This document shows, piece by piece, positions 38,161 through 47,535 of a stretch of 64,000 nucleotides of DNA. The stretch spans positions 3,100,001 through 3,164,000 of the forward strand of contig NZ_AP022569.1 in assembly GCF_010727945.1 (NCBI RefSeq), read 5' to 3'. The stretch comes from Mycobacterium cookii. Its GTDB lineage: Bacteria; Actinomycetota; Actinomycetes; Mycobacteriales; Mycobacteriaceae. Position 1 is the stretch's first letter, and every line of letters starts with the position of its first letter. The notes under the pieces are model-generated. The model was not told the DNA's origin. It did no database searches and worked only from the letters and a program-made list of their open reading frames with translations. Made by a program: the position numbers and the translations under genes.

Positions 38161-38982
38161 GTGACCGATCGCGACGCCCCATCGCTGTACCTCGACCGGA
38201 TCCGACGCGAACTCACCAGGTATGGGATGCGTGAGCGCATGCCCGCTGAGTGGTCACTGCGGCGACGCCTCCTCGTGAAAACCTATGGCACCGTTGCGCC
38301 TATCGTCATGCGTATCAACCCGTTCGGTGAGCGCAAACGCGACCTGGGCCTGGACTGGCCTGCGGAAGCCGAGACGATGATTGGCATGCAGCGACTCACC
38401 AGTCTGCAGCATTGCGTGGAAACGGTACTGGCCGACGACATCCCGGGTGACCTGGTCGAATGTGGAGTGTGGCGCGGAGGGGCTGCAATCCTGATGCGCG
38501 CGGTCCTGTCAGCCTACGAGGATAAGACGCGATGCGTGTGGCTAGCTGATTCGTTCGAGGGCGTGCCACTCCCGGACCCCGCAAACGAAAGCCCTGGCCT
38601 GCTCGCCAAAATCAATAAACTGCTGGTGCCGGAGATCTATGCGGGCATACTGGCGGTCCCGGAAACGGAAGTCAGGGCAAACTTCGAGCGTTATGGGCTG
38701 CTAGACGACCAGGTCCGCTTTCTTCCCGGCTGGTTCAAAGACACGCTGCCCAATGCCCCGATTGATCGCATTGCCGTGTTGAGGCTTGATGGCGACCTCT
38801 ACGACTCCACGATGGAATCGCTCGACGCGCTCTACCCGCGACTGTCCCCCAGGGGCTTCTGCATCATTGATGACTACGCGCTTCCGGGGTGTCGGCAAGC
38901 TGTCACGGACTACCGCGCAAAACACGATGTATCCGCGGAGATCGTTGACATAGACGGGCTTGGTGCCCTCTGGCGCAAGTAA
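38161..38982 (+). CDS. TylF/MycF-type sugar O-methyltransferase
   Basis: A 273-residue macrocin-O-methyltransferase-family enzyme. It has the family's opening LYLDRIRRELT, the SAM site DLVECGVWRGGAAILMR, WLADSFEGVPLP, and the metal-binding LRLDGDLYDSTMESLDALYPRL with IIDDY. GPL loci encode such enzymes for methylating rhamnose or fucose. GTG at 38161 has AGGAG about 10 nt upstream; TTG at 38155 is an alternative. It is divergent from the GMC oxidoreductase. Confidence 0.85.
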   Translation: MTDRDAPSLYLDRIRRELTRYGMRERMPAEWSLRRRLLVKTYGTVAPIVMRINPFGERKRDLGLDWPAEAETMIGMQRLTSLQHCVETVLADDIPGDLVECGVWRGGAAILMRAVLSAYEDKTRCVWLADSFEGVPLPDPANESPGLLAKINKLLVPEIYAGILAVPETEVRANFERYGLLDDQVRFLPGWFKDTLPNAPIDRIAVLRLDGDLYDSTMESLDALYPRLSPRGFCIIDDYALPGCRQAVTDYRAKHDVSAEIVDIDGLGALWRK

Positions 38983-39201
38983 TGCAACCATCGGATCTTG
39001 TTGAAGCCTCGCCCGCATCACTGCTGCTCGCCGTTGCCGGCCCAACCTCCGTTGACGACGATGTCCGGTCTCGCAGCCAAACTTCCCGATTCCAGATCAT
39101 ATTAGACGGATGTTGGATTAAACTTCCGCCAAGTTAGCCGGGTGGCGGGGCCCGGTTGCACGTCCAAACACGCTCGGGGGACTGGAGGGTTAGGTTCCGC
39201 G

Positions 39202-40584
39202 ATGCGTATAGGCGCGTTCGGGCGCAGCGACGCTGAGATCGACCTCTTGGTGCGCGGCATGCGATCGGGGATCGCAGTGGTCGGCTTCGGCTACATCGGC
39301 ACGGTGATCGGTGCGGTGCTGGCAGACCGTGGCTGGCCTGTGACGGGGATCGATGTACGCCAGAGCGTCGTCGACGAAATCAACCTCGGCAAGAGCACCG
39401 TGGCTGAGCCCGGGCTCAGCGAGCTGGTGGCCAATAACGTGCGCGTCGGCCGGCTTCGCGCCACGACAGATTTCAGTGCCATCGCGGACAACGACTTCGT
39501 CATCGTCAACGTCGGTACGCCACTCGGCCCGGACTACGAGCCGATCGTCGACGACATCAAGGCTGCCGCGCGGGCACTGGGTGAACACCTGCAGCCCGGC
39601 CACATAGTCATCCTCAAGAGCACGGTGCCGCCGGACACCACCGAAAACCTTGTTCTGCCGATTCTGGAAGAGACTTCAGGGCTACGGGCCGGGGTGGACT
39701 TCGGGTTGGCTTTTTGCCCCGAGCGACTCGCCGAAGGCCAAGCCATTCAGGAGCTGTTGTCCATCCCCGTCGTGGTGGGTGCCGTCGATGAGCGCAGCGC
39801 TCGCGCCTGCGCGACGCTGTGGCGGCACGCCCTCGGGGTGGAATCGGTGATCGTCGAGAATCCGCGGACCGCCGAGATGGTCAAGCTGGCGGACAACCTC
39901 TGGGTGGACCTCAACGTCGCGCTGGCCAACGAGCTGGCCAAAGTGTGCGACCGGCTCGGGATGGATGCCCTTCAGGTCATCGAGGCCGCGAACACGATGC
40001 CGAAGGGCGGCCACCCGGTGAACATCTTGCGACCGAGTATGGGCGTCGGCGGCTACTGCTTGACGAAGGATCCCTGGTTCGTCAATCACCTCGGAGAATC
40101 CCTCGGGTTGGATCTGGCAATTCCGCGAACCTCGCGGAATGTCAACGACACGATGCCGGCCTACACCTACGGCCTGCTCAAGCAGCTTCTCGCCGATCAG
40201 GGCAAGGCAATCGAGACCAGCCGAATTGCGGTGCTGGGCATCGCATTCAAAAACAACACCGGTGACTGCCGACTCACGCCGACAAAATATGTCGTCGCGC
40301 TGCTCGAGGAGTCTGGCTGCGAACTCTCGATCCACGATCCGTGGGTGGGCGTCGAAGACGCCGTCACGGTGACGAATGTCCCCCTGACCGCCGACATCGA
40401 AACAGCCGCCGAGGGTGCCGACGCCTTGGTGGTCCTTGCGGGCCATCGGCAATTCCACCAAACCCCGCTCTCGCGGCTCGCGGAGCTGGTGTCAGCCGGG
40501 TGCGTATTCCTCGACGGACGCAACAGCTTTGACCCAGCGGCAGTGCGCGCCGCCGGTTTTGTATACAAGGGAATCGGCCGGTAA
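39202..40584 (+). CDS. UDP-sugar 6-dehydrogenase, UDP-ManNAc/GlcNAc dehydrogenase-like
   Basis: A 460-residue nucleotide-sugar dehydrogenase: Rossmann motif VVGFGYIGTVIG, FCPERLAEG, and the catalytic Cys286 in GVGGYCLTKDPWF. The -DPWF ending after the Cys resembles WecC/UDP-HexNAc dehydrogenases more than UDP-glucose dehydrogenase (GGSCFPKD). It forms a uronic acid by two NAD+-dependent oxidations. ATG at 39202 follows GGAGGG; ATG at 39259 (MRSGIAVVG) is closer to the usual N-terminus. The next genes are an epimerase and a glycosyltransferase, a complete synthesis-and-transfer unit. Confidence 0.85.
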   Translation: MRIGAFGRSDAEIDLLVRGMRSGIAVVGFGYIGTVIGAVLADRGWPVTGIDVRQSVVDEINLGKSTVAEPGLSELVANNVRVGRLRATTDFSAIADNDFVIVNVGTPLGPDYEPIVDDIKAAARALGEHLQPGHIVILKSTVPPDTTENLVLPILEETSGLRAGVDFGLAFCPERLAEGQAIQELLSIPVVVGAVDERSARACATLWRHALGVESVIVENPRTAEMVKLADNLWVDLNVALANELAKVCDRLGMDALQVIEAANTMPKGGHPVNILRPSMGVGGYCLTKDPWFVNHLGESLGLDLAIPRTSRNVNDTMPAYTYGLLKQLLADQGKAIETSRIAVLGIAFKNNTGDCRLTPTKYVVALLEESGCELSIHDPWVGVEDAVTVTNVPLTADIETAAEGADALVVLAGHRQFHQTPLSRLAELVSAGCVFLDGRNSFDPAAVRAAGFVYKGIGR

Positions 40585-40627
40585 CCGGTCGACTGGCGAC
40601 GTAAACCCAAGAAATGGAAGAGCTTTC

Positions 40628-41620
40628 ATGACAAATGTCGTCGTGACGGGCGGTTACGGCTTCATCGGATCACACTTGGTCTCCGCATTGCTGAACCGCG
40701 GAGATTCCGTTACGGTGTTCGATTTCGCAAAGAACGCCCGCGACACCAGCATTGACTTTGACCGTCACCCGAACTTCCGGTTCGTGCAAGGCGACGTCAC
40801 TGATGTGACCGCACTCGAAGAAGCATTGATTCCCGGCGTCGACACGGTTTTCCATCTAGCCGCGGTCGTCGGCGTCAAGAACTATCTCAACGATCCGCTC
40901 CGGGTGCTCGACGTCAACGTGACAGGGACTCGCAACGTGCTCGAGCTGAGCCGTAGGCACGGGACGCGGGTGGTATTTGCCAGCACCTCTGAAGTTTTCG
41001 GCAAGAATCCCAACCCGCCTTTCGCCGAGGACGACGATCGCGTAGTCGGTTCAACCAGGACAGCGCGCTGGAGCTACAGCACCAGCAAGGCAATGGCCGA
41101 ACACCTCGTCTTTGCGATGCACGACGCGTATGGATTGCCGGTGACGGTCGTTCGTTATTTCAATGTGTATGGGCCGCGGCAGAATCCGATATTCGTGATC
41201 TCGCAAAGTATTCACCGGATTCTCAACGGCCACCGGCCGTTGCTCTACGACTCGGGCGACCAGTCGCGGTGCTTCACCTACGTCGACGACGCCGTCGCCG
41301 GCACCTTGCTCGCGTCCGAAAGCAGCATAGCGATCGGTGAAGCCTTCAACATCGGCAGCATGACCGAGACGACTATGCGTGATGCCGTCGAGCTGGCAAT
41401 CAAGATCGCTGGTGTCGATTCGGTGCATGAGGCCGAAACCGTTGACACCGCAGCACTTTACGGGGGGCGTTACGAGGACATCCCGCGCCGTATCCCCGAC
41501 TCGACCAAGGCGCAACGCGAGCTGGGGTGGCAGCTTCGGGTGGATGTCGAGGAAGGGATTCGCCGCACCATCGAGTGGGCGCGCGCCAACCCGTGGTACC
41601 TCAAAGGGCCGAAGGAGTGA
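40628..41620 (+). CDS. NAD-dependent nucleotide-sugar epimerase/dehydratase
   Basis: A 330-residue extended SDR. It has TGGYGFIGSHLV, the YSTSK catalytic Tyr-Lys, ASTSEVFGKNP and VRYFNVYGPRQNP. This is the pattern of UDP-glucuronate/UDP-glucose 4-epimerases and decarboxylases. GGAAGAG precedes ATG at 40628. Following the dehydrogenase at 43 nt, it probably converts the uronic acid product to its epimer or decarboxylated form. Confidence 0.87.
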   Translation: MTNVVVTGGYGFIGSHLVSALLNRGDSVTVFDFAKNARDTSIDFDRHPNFRFVQGDVTDVTALEEALIPGVDTVFHLAAVVGVKNYLNDPLRVLDVNVTGTRNVLELSRRHGTRVVFASTSEVFGKNPNPPFAEDDDRVVGSTRTARWSYSTSKAMAEHLVFAMHDAYGLPVTVVRYFNVYGPRQNPIFVISQSIHRILNGHRPLLYDSGDQSRCFTYVDDAVAGTLLASESSIAIGEAFNIGSMTETTMRDAVELAIKIAGVDSVHEAETVDTAALYGGRYEDIPRRIPDSTKAQRELGWQLRVDVEEGIRRTIEWARANPWYLKGPKE

Positions 41621-41627
41621 CGACACG

Positions 41628-42893
41628 ATGAAATTCGTGCTGGCCGCCTACGGAACTCGTGGCGATGTCGAGCCTTCCGTCGTTGTCGGCCAGGAGCTGG
41701 TGCGCCGAGGGCATGACGTGCGCATTGCCGTCCCACCCGATCACATCGGCTTCGCCGAGGCGGCTGGGCTTGCGGCCGTCGCCTACGGACCGGATTCGCA
41801 GGCGATCCTGGACAAGGAGCTCGGAACGAACCTTTTCAAGGATTTCCCGCGACACGTCAAGGATCTGCCCAGGTTGTGGCGCGAAAACTGGGAGCTTTCG
41901 ACCCAGTGCTGGTCACAGATGAGCAAGACGCTGATGTCGGAGGCGGATGGGGCGGATCTGCTATTCACCGGCCTGGTTTTCGAGGACGGCGCAGCCAACA
42001 TCGCGGAGTATTACGGCATTCCAATGGCCACGCTGCACTACTTCCCGATGCGGCCCAACGGCCAGCTCCTGCCGTATCTGCCGGCGCCGGTGGGCCGCTC
42101 GCTGATGATCGCCTACTGGTGGCTCGCCCTGGGCTTGCTAGGCAGATTCGAGAAGGCGCAGCGACGTGAGTTGGGCCTGCCAAAGGCCGCGGGCCCTGCG
42201 GCGTTGAGAGTCACCGAACGCGGAGCGCTCGAGATCCAGGCGTACGACGAGGTGTGCTTTCCGGGACTGGCAGCGGAATGGGCGAAGTGGGGCGCCCAGC
42301 GGCCTTTTGTCGGCACGCTGACGATGGAGTTACCGACGGAGGCTGACGAGGAGGTCGCATCGTGGATTGCCGGGGGGACGCCGCCGATTTGCTTCGGATT
42401 TGGCAGCATGGAGATCGACGCTGCGTCCGACACGATCGCCATGATCAGTGCGGCTTGCGCGCAGCTGGGTGAGCGGGCGTTGATCTGCGCCGGCTTGAGC
42501 GACTTCAGCAATATCCCCTACGGCGATCACGTCAAGGTGGTTGGCCTGATAAATTACGCGGCGATCTTTCCTGCCTGCCGCGCGGTCGTGCACCATGGTG
42601 GCGCGGGCACCACTGCTGCGGGGCTGCGTGCCGGTGTCCCCTCGTTGGTCCTCTGGGCTACGCCTGATCGCCAAATGCGGGGAGCTTTCATCAAACGAAT
42701 GAAAGTGGGTACCATGAGGCGCTTTTCGAGCACCACTCAAGAATCCCTGGTCGCGGACCTGCGACAGATCCTGGCCCCGGAATACGTCGCACGAGCCCGC
42801 GAGGCAGCCACCCAGATGACCAAACCAGCCGAAAGTATCTCGGCCACCGCCGATCTCGTGGAAAGCCACGCCCGCCTGCGGTGTGTTGGCTAA
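41628..42893 (+). CDS. GPL-type glycosyltransferase, GT1 family (paralogue 2)
   Basis: A 421-residue paralogue of the enzymes at 31529 and 49930, beginning MKFVLAAYGTRGDVEP. The donor motif VVHHGGAGTTAAGLRAG is intact. The adjacent loop reads LWATPDRQMRGAFIKRMKVG, where the sister enzymes have WGAAVKRL or YGAAVKRL. It starts 7 nt after the epimerase and ends the three-gene unit, so the uronic-acid-derived sugar is its likely donor (inference). Confidence 0.88.
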   Translation: MKFVLAAYGTRGDVEPSVVVGQELVRRGHDVRIAVPPDHIGFAEAAGLAAVAYGPDSQAILDKELGTNLFKDFPRHVKDLPRLWRENWELSTQCWSQMSKTLMSEADGADLLFTGLVFEDGAANIAEYYGIPMATLHYFPMRPNGQLLPYLPAPVGRSLMIAYWWLALGLLGRFEKAQRRELGLPKAAGPAALRVTERGALEIQAYDEVCFPGLAAEWAKWGAQRPFVGTLTMELPTEADEEVASWIAGGTPPICFGFGSMEIDAASDTIAMISAACAQLGERALICAGLSDFSNIPYGDHVKVVGLINYAAIFPACRAVVHHGGAGTTAAGLRAGVPSLVLWATPDRQMRGAFIKRMKVGTMRRFSSTTQESLVADLRQILAPEYVARAREAATQMTKPAESISATADLVESHARLRCVG

Positions 42894-42927
42894 TCAGCAG
42901 CTTCGCGCCGTCAGGATCGGGAACCGG

Positions 42928-44115
42928 TTATCCAGGCTGACGGTTCCCCGCTGAACCGATGCTTCGGCGCATAAGACGAGATTTGAGAGCGATCGCCGGC
43001 TTCTCAACCAGAAACCAGCTCAGCGCTGCTAGCGGCAAGGTGCCGGCAGCTGAAACGAGCGCGAATACAAAAGGATTCAAAATGCGAAGCCCACAGATGA
43101 CCAGGAACTGCTGCACCGGCCACGCATAGATGTACACGCCGTAGGACAGATCCGTCCGTAGCCTCAAGCGCTTGTTGTGAATGAGGGCACCTGAAACGAT
43201 GATGGCGTAGGCCAACGGAACGGCCGCGACCATGCGGTAATTCGGTAGAAAGCTGGCCGCCAGAACGATAACCACGCTCAGCGCGACGAGTGACCATCGA
43301 GCGGGAATCGCGTTCCGAAACTTATAAAGCAATGCTCCAGCCAGAAACATGACAAGGAAACGCGCGGCGATCGCCTGCACGAGCAACGCCGCGGTCGCAG
43401 GGTCTTCGATGCGGCGTTGCGCCTCGATCACGTCAGCGAAGACCCCCCACGGCGGCAGCAGCAGCGACCACAACACCGCCATTGCCAATGCCGTAGGGAT
43501 GAACCACCGGCGACGCAGCAGCCCGGCTAGACCAAGGCCCGCAATAGCGATGTAGCACAACACCTCCCATGAGAGGGTCCAGACAGGGCCATCCCAAATC
43601 CCCGGCACCGGGACCCCGCTCGGTGTTCCGCCGATGTCTTGTTTTAACAGCAAGATTGCGCTGTTTTCGAAGACATACTCGACTGTGGCACGGGAAAACA
43701 GCAGCTTCACGGCTGAGCCGCCCTGTATCGCAACGCTGATCGGAGCCATGACGACCGCGGTGATGATCAGGCAGATCCACAACCCAGGGAGAATTCGTAG
43801 ACCTCGGGCGAGGAAGTAGTCGCGGACCCGGGGGTGTCTGAACCAACTCCACGTGATGAGAAATCCTGAGACTGCGAAGAAGCCATCTACCCATGCGTCT
43901 CTAAGTAGCTGGTGAGCCGGCGCGAACGACACCTGGCGGCCCGCGACCGGCCAAGAGTGCCAGAGGATGACACCCATCGCCAGCGTTAACCGCCAGGCGT
44001 TGAGCGCGTTGCTTCGGGGATCGAATTCCTCGCCGAGGCTCGTACCTCTCGCCGCAGGCTTCGGCCGGTGATCGTTAGCATTTTCGACGCGAGCGATTTT
44101 TGGGTCCGTGGTCAT
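42928..44115 (-). CDS. Membrane acyltransferase 3 family protein
   Basis: A 395-residue integral membrane O-acyltransferase of the OafA/NodX type. About ten TM helices; ALNAWRLTLAMGVILWHSW near the N-terminus carries the family's conserved His. No SGNH domain follows. It probably O-acetylates a sugar of the glycolipid. It is 20 nt downstream of the epimerase gene on the same strand and belongs to the minus-strand operon from 47461. Confidence 0.83.
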   Translation of the reverse strand: MTTDPKIARVENANDHRPKPAARGTSLGEEFDPRSNALNAWRLTLAMGVILWHSWPVAGRQVSFAPAHQLLRDAWVDGFFAVSGFLITWSWFRHPRVRDYFLARGLRILPGLWICLIITAVVMAPISVAIQGGSAVKLLFSRATVEYVFENSAILLLKQDIGGTPSGVPVPGIWDGPVWTLSWEVLCYIAIAGLGLAGLLRRRWFIPTALAMAVLWSLLLPPWGVFADVIEAQRRIEDPATAALLVQAIAARFLVMFLAGALLYKFRNAIPARWSLVALSVVIVLAASFLPNYRMVAAVPLAYAIIVSGALIHNKRLRLRTDLSYGVYIYAWPVQQFLVICGLRILNPFVFALVSAAGTLPLAALSWFLVEKPAIALKSRLMRRSIGSAGNRQPG

Positions 44116-44135
44116 TGCAGGGGACCTCTAGACCT

Positions 44136-45239
44136 TCACCGGGAGAACTGCATTTTCTCGCTAATGCTCGACACAATTTCGGACCGTCCGCCGATCCAAT
44201 CTAAGAGAGCACGCAGGCCATCTTCGAGCGTCCACTTCGGGTGCCAGCCGAGTTCCTTTGTTGCCGGACCGATGTCGCATCGTGCGGCACGCACGTCACC
44301 GTCGCGGAATTTCCCCACGACGATGGGTTCCGGCGCACCACAAATGGCGGCGATCTGTTGAGCCAGCTCGTGGATGGTCGTCGGGATACCGGACCCGATG
44401 TCGACGCAGCGTGGCTGCGCTGCAGGCCTTTCTATCGCAGCGAACAGCGCCTCGACGACGTCGTCGATATAGACGAAATCGCGCACGATCCGTCCGTCTT
44501 CATAGACTTCCAACGCGTGCTGCTCGCCTGCCAACCGCGCGAAAAGAGCGACTATTCCGGTGTACGAATTCGTCAGCGACTGGCCAGGCCCGTAGACATT
44601 CTGCAGCCGCAACACACTGAGGTTGGTGTCGTGCGCGGCCGTCCAGGCGGCCAAGATGTGCTCTTGGGCGAGTTTGGTCGCTGCGTAGATATTGGTCGGC
44701 CGAGGCTCCGTTCGACCGGCACAGCTCGCGAGCGGAACTGCCGAATCCTCCGTGAGCCCTTGCGGATCCCAGATCCCAGCCACAAGCTGCGCATGGCTGC
44801 GGGGCTGCGGATAGAAGATCTGAGAGCCGCACTGCCAAGCACCTTCGCCGTACACAGCTCTCGACGATGCCAAGACGAGTTGGTCGGGCACGTGTCCTGC
44901 GCGGCTCAGCGCATCAAGGAGTTGAGTCGTTCCCACCACGTTCACCGAACCATGCCGCGTCGCCTCCGAAAGCGACTGCGCCGTTCCGGTTTCGGCTGCC
45001 AAATGGACGATCTGTAAAGGTTGAAACAACCGAAGCACAGCGTCCAAATCAGGCCCATGCGTGACGTCACCGGTGAACAACCGCACCGATGGCGGCAGCT
45101 CGATCGCCGGATGATCGCCGTGCACTTGCGGGTGCAGCAAATCCATCACGGCGACGTCGTAACCTACATTGACGAGACGGCGCGCAAGGGCCGACCCGAT
45201 GAACCCTGCCCCGCCAGTGATGAGCACGGATGTTGACAT
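44136..45239 (-). CDS. NAD-dependent nucleotide-sugar epimerase/dehydratase
   Basis: A 367-residue extended SDR: TGGAGFIGSALA, ASSRAVYGEG and the catalytic NIYAATKLAQE (Tyr-x-x-x-Lys). The RDFVYIDDVVEAL segment is typical of dTDP/GDP-sugar epimerases and reductases. ATG at 45239 is fixed by GGAGG 9 nt upstream. It lies between two acyltransferase genes on the same strand. The sugar product (for example a 6-deoxyhexose) cannot be named. Confidence 0.85.
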   Translation of the reverse strand: MSTSVLITGGAGFIGSALARRLVNVGYDVAVMDLLHPQVHGDHPAIELPPSVRLFTGDVTHGPDLDAVLRLFQPLQIVHLAAETGTAQSLSEATRHGSVNVVGTTQLLDALSRAGHVPDQLVLASSRAVYGEGAWQCGSQIFYPQPRSHAQLVAGIWDPQGLTEDSAVPLASCAGRTEPRPTNIYAATKLAQEHILAAWTAAHDTNLSVLRLQNVYGPGQSLTNSYTGIVALFARLAGEQHALEVYEDGRIVRDFVYIDDVVEALFAAIERPAAQPRCVDIGSGIPTTIHELAQQIAAICGAPEPIVVGKFRDGDVRAARCDIGPATKELGWHPKWTLEDGLRALLDWIGGRSEIVSSISEKMQFSR

Positions 45240-45265
45240 GCCTGAATGCCTCCGGTTCCTCTGGG

Positions 45266-47461
45266 TCAACCGCGGGCCAGCGCGCGGTCGGCCAGCGCCC
45301 CGATGACCGGTGCCAGCAGCCGGGCGTACTCGGTCGTCAGGTGCCCGTTGTCTTGGTAGACGAGAGTGTTTCCGACGATGACCGGGCAGCGGTTGGTGGT
45401 GCAGAACAGCCCGGTGAGGTCGGCGTATTGTCCGCCGCCGGCTTTGGTAGCCGCGGACTCGGCCGCGATGCCGCGCTCGTTTACCGCGGTCGACCTTGGC
45501 GGCGAGCAGGCCGTCACGTCATCGAGGTGCCCGGACAGACAGATCGGCACCACTGAGTGTGGATCCGGGGTCGGCCCGAGCACCAGAACCTCGGCGCCGG
45601 CACTGCGAACCTGGTGCACGAGGCGGGTCAGACTCTCGATCCACGCCGAGTCGTAGGAGGTGAAAGGCTCCGGAAAGCCATTCTCGGTACCGTACGCCCG
45701 CGCCATGGTGATCGCGACCAGCCGCGGGTGCTCGGCGCGCAACCGGGCCATGACGTGACCACGCCACTGCTCGCACTCGGTGTACTCCCGGTGAAGTGTG
45801 TCGCTGTCAATCGGCAAGTCCATCAACGGACAGCCCGCTTTGGTCAGCATCTCGAGCCGCCAGTGTCGCTTCTCGGCGAGCTTGTGGAACGCCGGATTCC
45901 ACATCGCGGCATGGGAGTCGCCGACCACCGCCACCGTCGTCGTCGTCGTCGAAGCAATATCGCCCGTCGCGCAATCAGACGCTGTGACTTGCCACGCATT
46001 ACGCATACAGCCGCCGACGAACATGGTGTTAAGTTCGGCCGCCGCGTCGGCAAGCGGCGGATTCAGGTTCGACGGAACGACTTTCAGGTCGGCGGACGCC
46101 GCGACCGCGGCCTGCACCTGAGCGGTCACGTGCTGCAGCGCCGCGTCGTAGGCGCCCATCGTGGACCCGGCAGGGGTCGGCGCCTCGGCCACGGTCGGGG
46201 CTGCCGTGGGCGCGCCGCGGCCGACGGGGTTAGGCACCACGACCAGCAGCGCCAGCCCGACGCCGACCGCGGCCGCGGTGGCGACACCGCCCAACGCCAG
46301 ACTGCGCCCGGGAGAGCGGCGAATCGGATCGGCGAAACGCAACGGGTTCTCGATGTAACGCAGGGTGAGTACTGCCAGCCCGCCAGAGATCATGGCCGCG
46401 GCCAGCCTGGCGGCCAGCCCCAACGGGTGGCCGATCAATAGTGGGGCGAGCACCAGCACCGGCCAGTGCCACAGGTACCACGAGTAGGAGATCCGGCCGA
46501 TCGCGCGCATCGGCGACACCCCCAGGAGGCGGCCGCATCCGTGGACAGGTGCGGCGCAGCCGGCGCCGATCACCAGCGCCGCGCCAACGGTCGGCAACAG
46601 CGCAGCGAAACCCGGATACAGTGTGTCCGTGCTGAAGCGGTTGCAGGCCAGCAGGATCAAAGCCAGCCCGGTCCATCCCGCGATCGCGCCCGTCCGTGGC
46701 GGGAGTCGTCGCCACTGGTCGGCCGTCAGGACCACCAGGCCGCCGATGGCCAACTGCCAAGCCCGGGTGGGCAGCGAAAAGAACGCAATAAATGGCCCCC
46801 AGTAAGACGCCACCAGCGACAGCGTCAAGGACATAGCCGCGACCAGCGCAAGGACCACCACATATGGGCGCTGTGAGGAGGTCGCCTCGGCCCGCGTGCG
46901 TCGACGCACCCGCCGGATCAACCACGCCGTCCCGAGGATCAACGCCGGCCACACGAAGTAGAACTGCTCCTCGACGCCCAACGACCAGTAGTGCTGGAAC
47001 GGGGACAGCGGCATAGAGGGGGCTGAATAGTCGACGCCCTGTAGCAGGAACCGGTAGTTGCTGACATACAACGCGCTGGTGATGCCGTCTCCGAAGGCGG
47101 TGCGGGCCCGCAGCGGTGGTAACAGGAGAGCCGAGGCGATCAAGGTGATGACTCCGACCGCGGCCGATGCCGGCAGCAGTCGGCGGGCCCGCGCGCCATA
47201 GAAGCGGCGCAGGCCGACGGTTCCCGTGGTGTTCGCTTCGCGCCACAGCAGTCCGGTGATCAGGAATCCCGAGATGACGAAGAACACGTCCACGCCGACG
47301 TATCCCCCACCCAGGCCCGGCACCGCGGCGTGGAAGAGGACAACGGCCAACACCGCGACAGCGCGCAAGCCCTCAATGTCCGGCCGAAACCCGGATTGCG
47401 CTAAGCGCCGACTTTGCGCCCGCTCGGTCGGGCTGAAGCTTCCGGTCTGGTGCAAGGTCAC
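45266..47461 (-). CDS. AT3-SGNH O-acetyltransferase (tandem paralogue 1)
   Basis: A 731-residue two-domain enzyme. N-terminal acyltransferase-3 membrane domain (about 20-400) with FRPDIEGLRAVAVLAVVLFHA, and a periplasmic SGNH hydrolase-like domain (about 450-731) with VVGDSHAAMWNPAF (Ser-His block I) and the C-terminal catalytic DNGHLT. Such fusions acetylate surface glycans. It heads a minus-strand operon of three genes and is about three-quarters identical by eye to its neighbour at 47536. One of these may correspond functionally to the GPL acetyltransferase of M. smegmatis. Confidence 0.85.
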   Translation of the reverse strand: MTLHQTGSFSPTERAQSRRLAQSGFRPDIEGLRAVAVLAVVLFHAAVPGLGGGYVGVDVFFVISGFLITGLLWREANTTGTVGLRRFYGARARRLLPASAAVGVITLIASALLLPPLRARTAFGDGITSALYVSNYRFLLQGVDYSAPSMPLSPFQHYWSLGVEEQFYFVWPALILGTAWLIRRVRRRTRAEATSSQRPYVVVLALVAAMSLTLSLVASYWGPFIAFFSLPTRAWQLAIGGLVVLTADQWRRLPPRTGAIAGWTGLALILLACNRFSTDTLYPGFAALLPTVGAALVIGAGCAAPVHGCGRLLGVSPMRAIGRISYSWYLWHWPVLVLAPLLIGHPLGLAARLAAAMISGGLAVLTLRYIENPLRFADPIRRSPGRSLALGGVATAAAVGVGLALLVVVPNPVGRGAPTAAPTVAEAPTPAGSTMGAYDAALQHVTAQVQAAVAASADLKVVPSNLNPPLADAAAELNTMFVGGCMRNAWQVTASDCATGDIASTTTTTVAVVGDSHAAMWNPAFHKLAEKRHWRLEMLTKAGCPLMDLPIDSDTLHREYTECEQWRGHVMARLRAEHPRLVAITMARAYGTENGFPEPFTSYDSAWIESLTRLVHQVRSAGAEVLVLGPTPDPHSVVPICLSGHLDDVTACSPPRSTAVNERGIAAESAATKAGGGQYADLTGLFCTTNRCPVIVGNTLVYQDNGHLTTEYARLLAPVIGALADRALARG

Positions 47462-47497
47462 TCACTAACTGATGGGATGCGTGGCGCGAGTCGACGC

Positions 47498-47506
47498 ATT
47501 ATCACA
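47498..47506 (-). promoter_or_regulatory. Extended -10 (TGTGATAAT) of the acyltransferase 1 operon
   Basis: On the minus strand TGTGATAAT lies 37 nt before the start codon at 47461. The same nonamer lies 36 nt before the paralogue at 49728, and the surrounding bases (TTGaACAgnnGTGTGATAAT) are shared. An extended TGn-10 with GATAAT is a strong candidate for a mycobacterial SigA promoter. Confidence 0.6.
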
Positions 47507-47535
47507 CGCCTGTTCAATAGGTGTCTCGCAACTCG

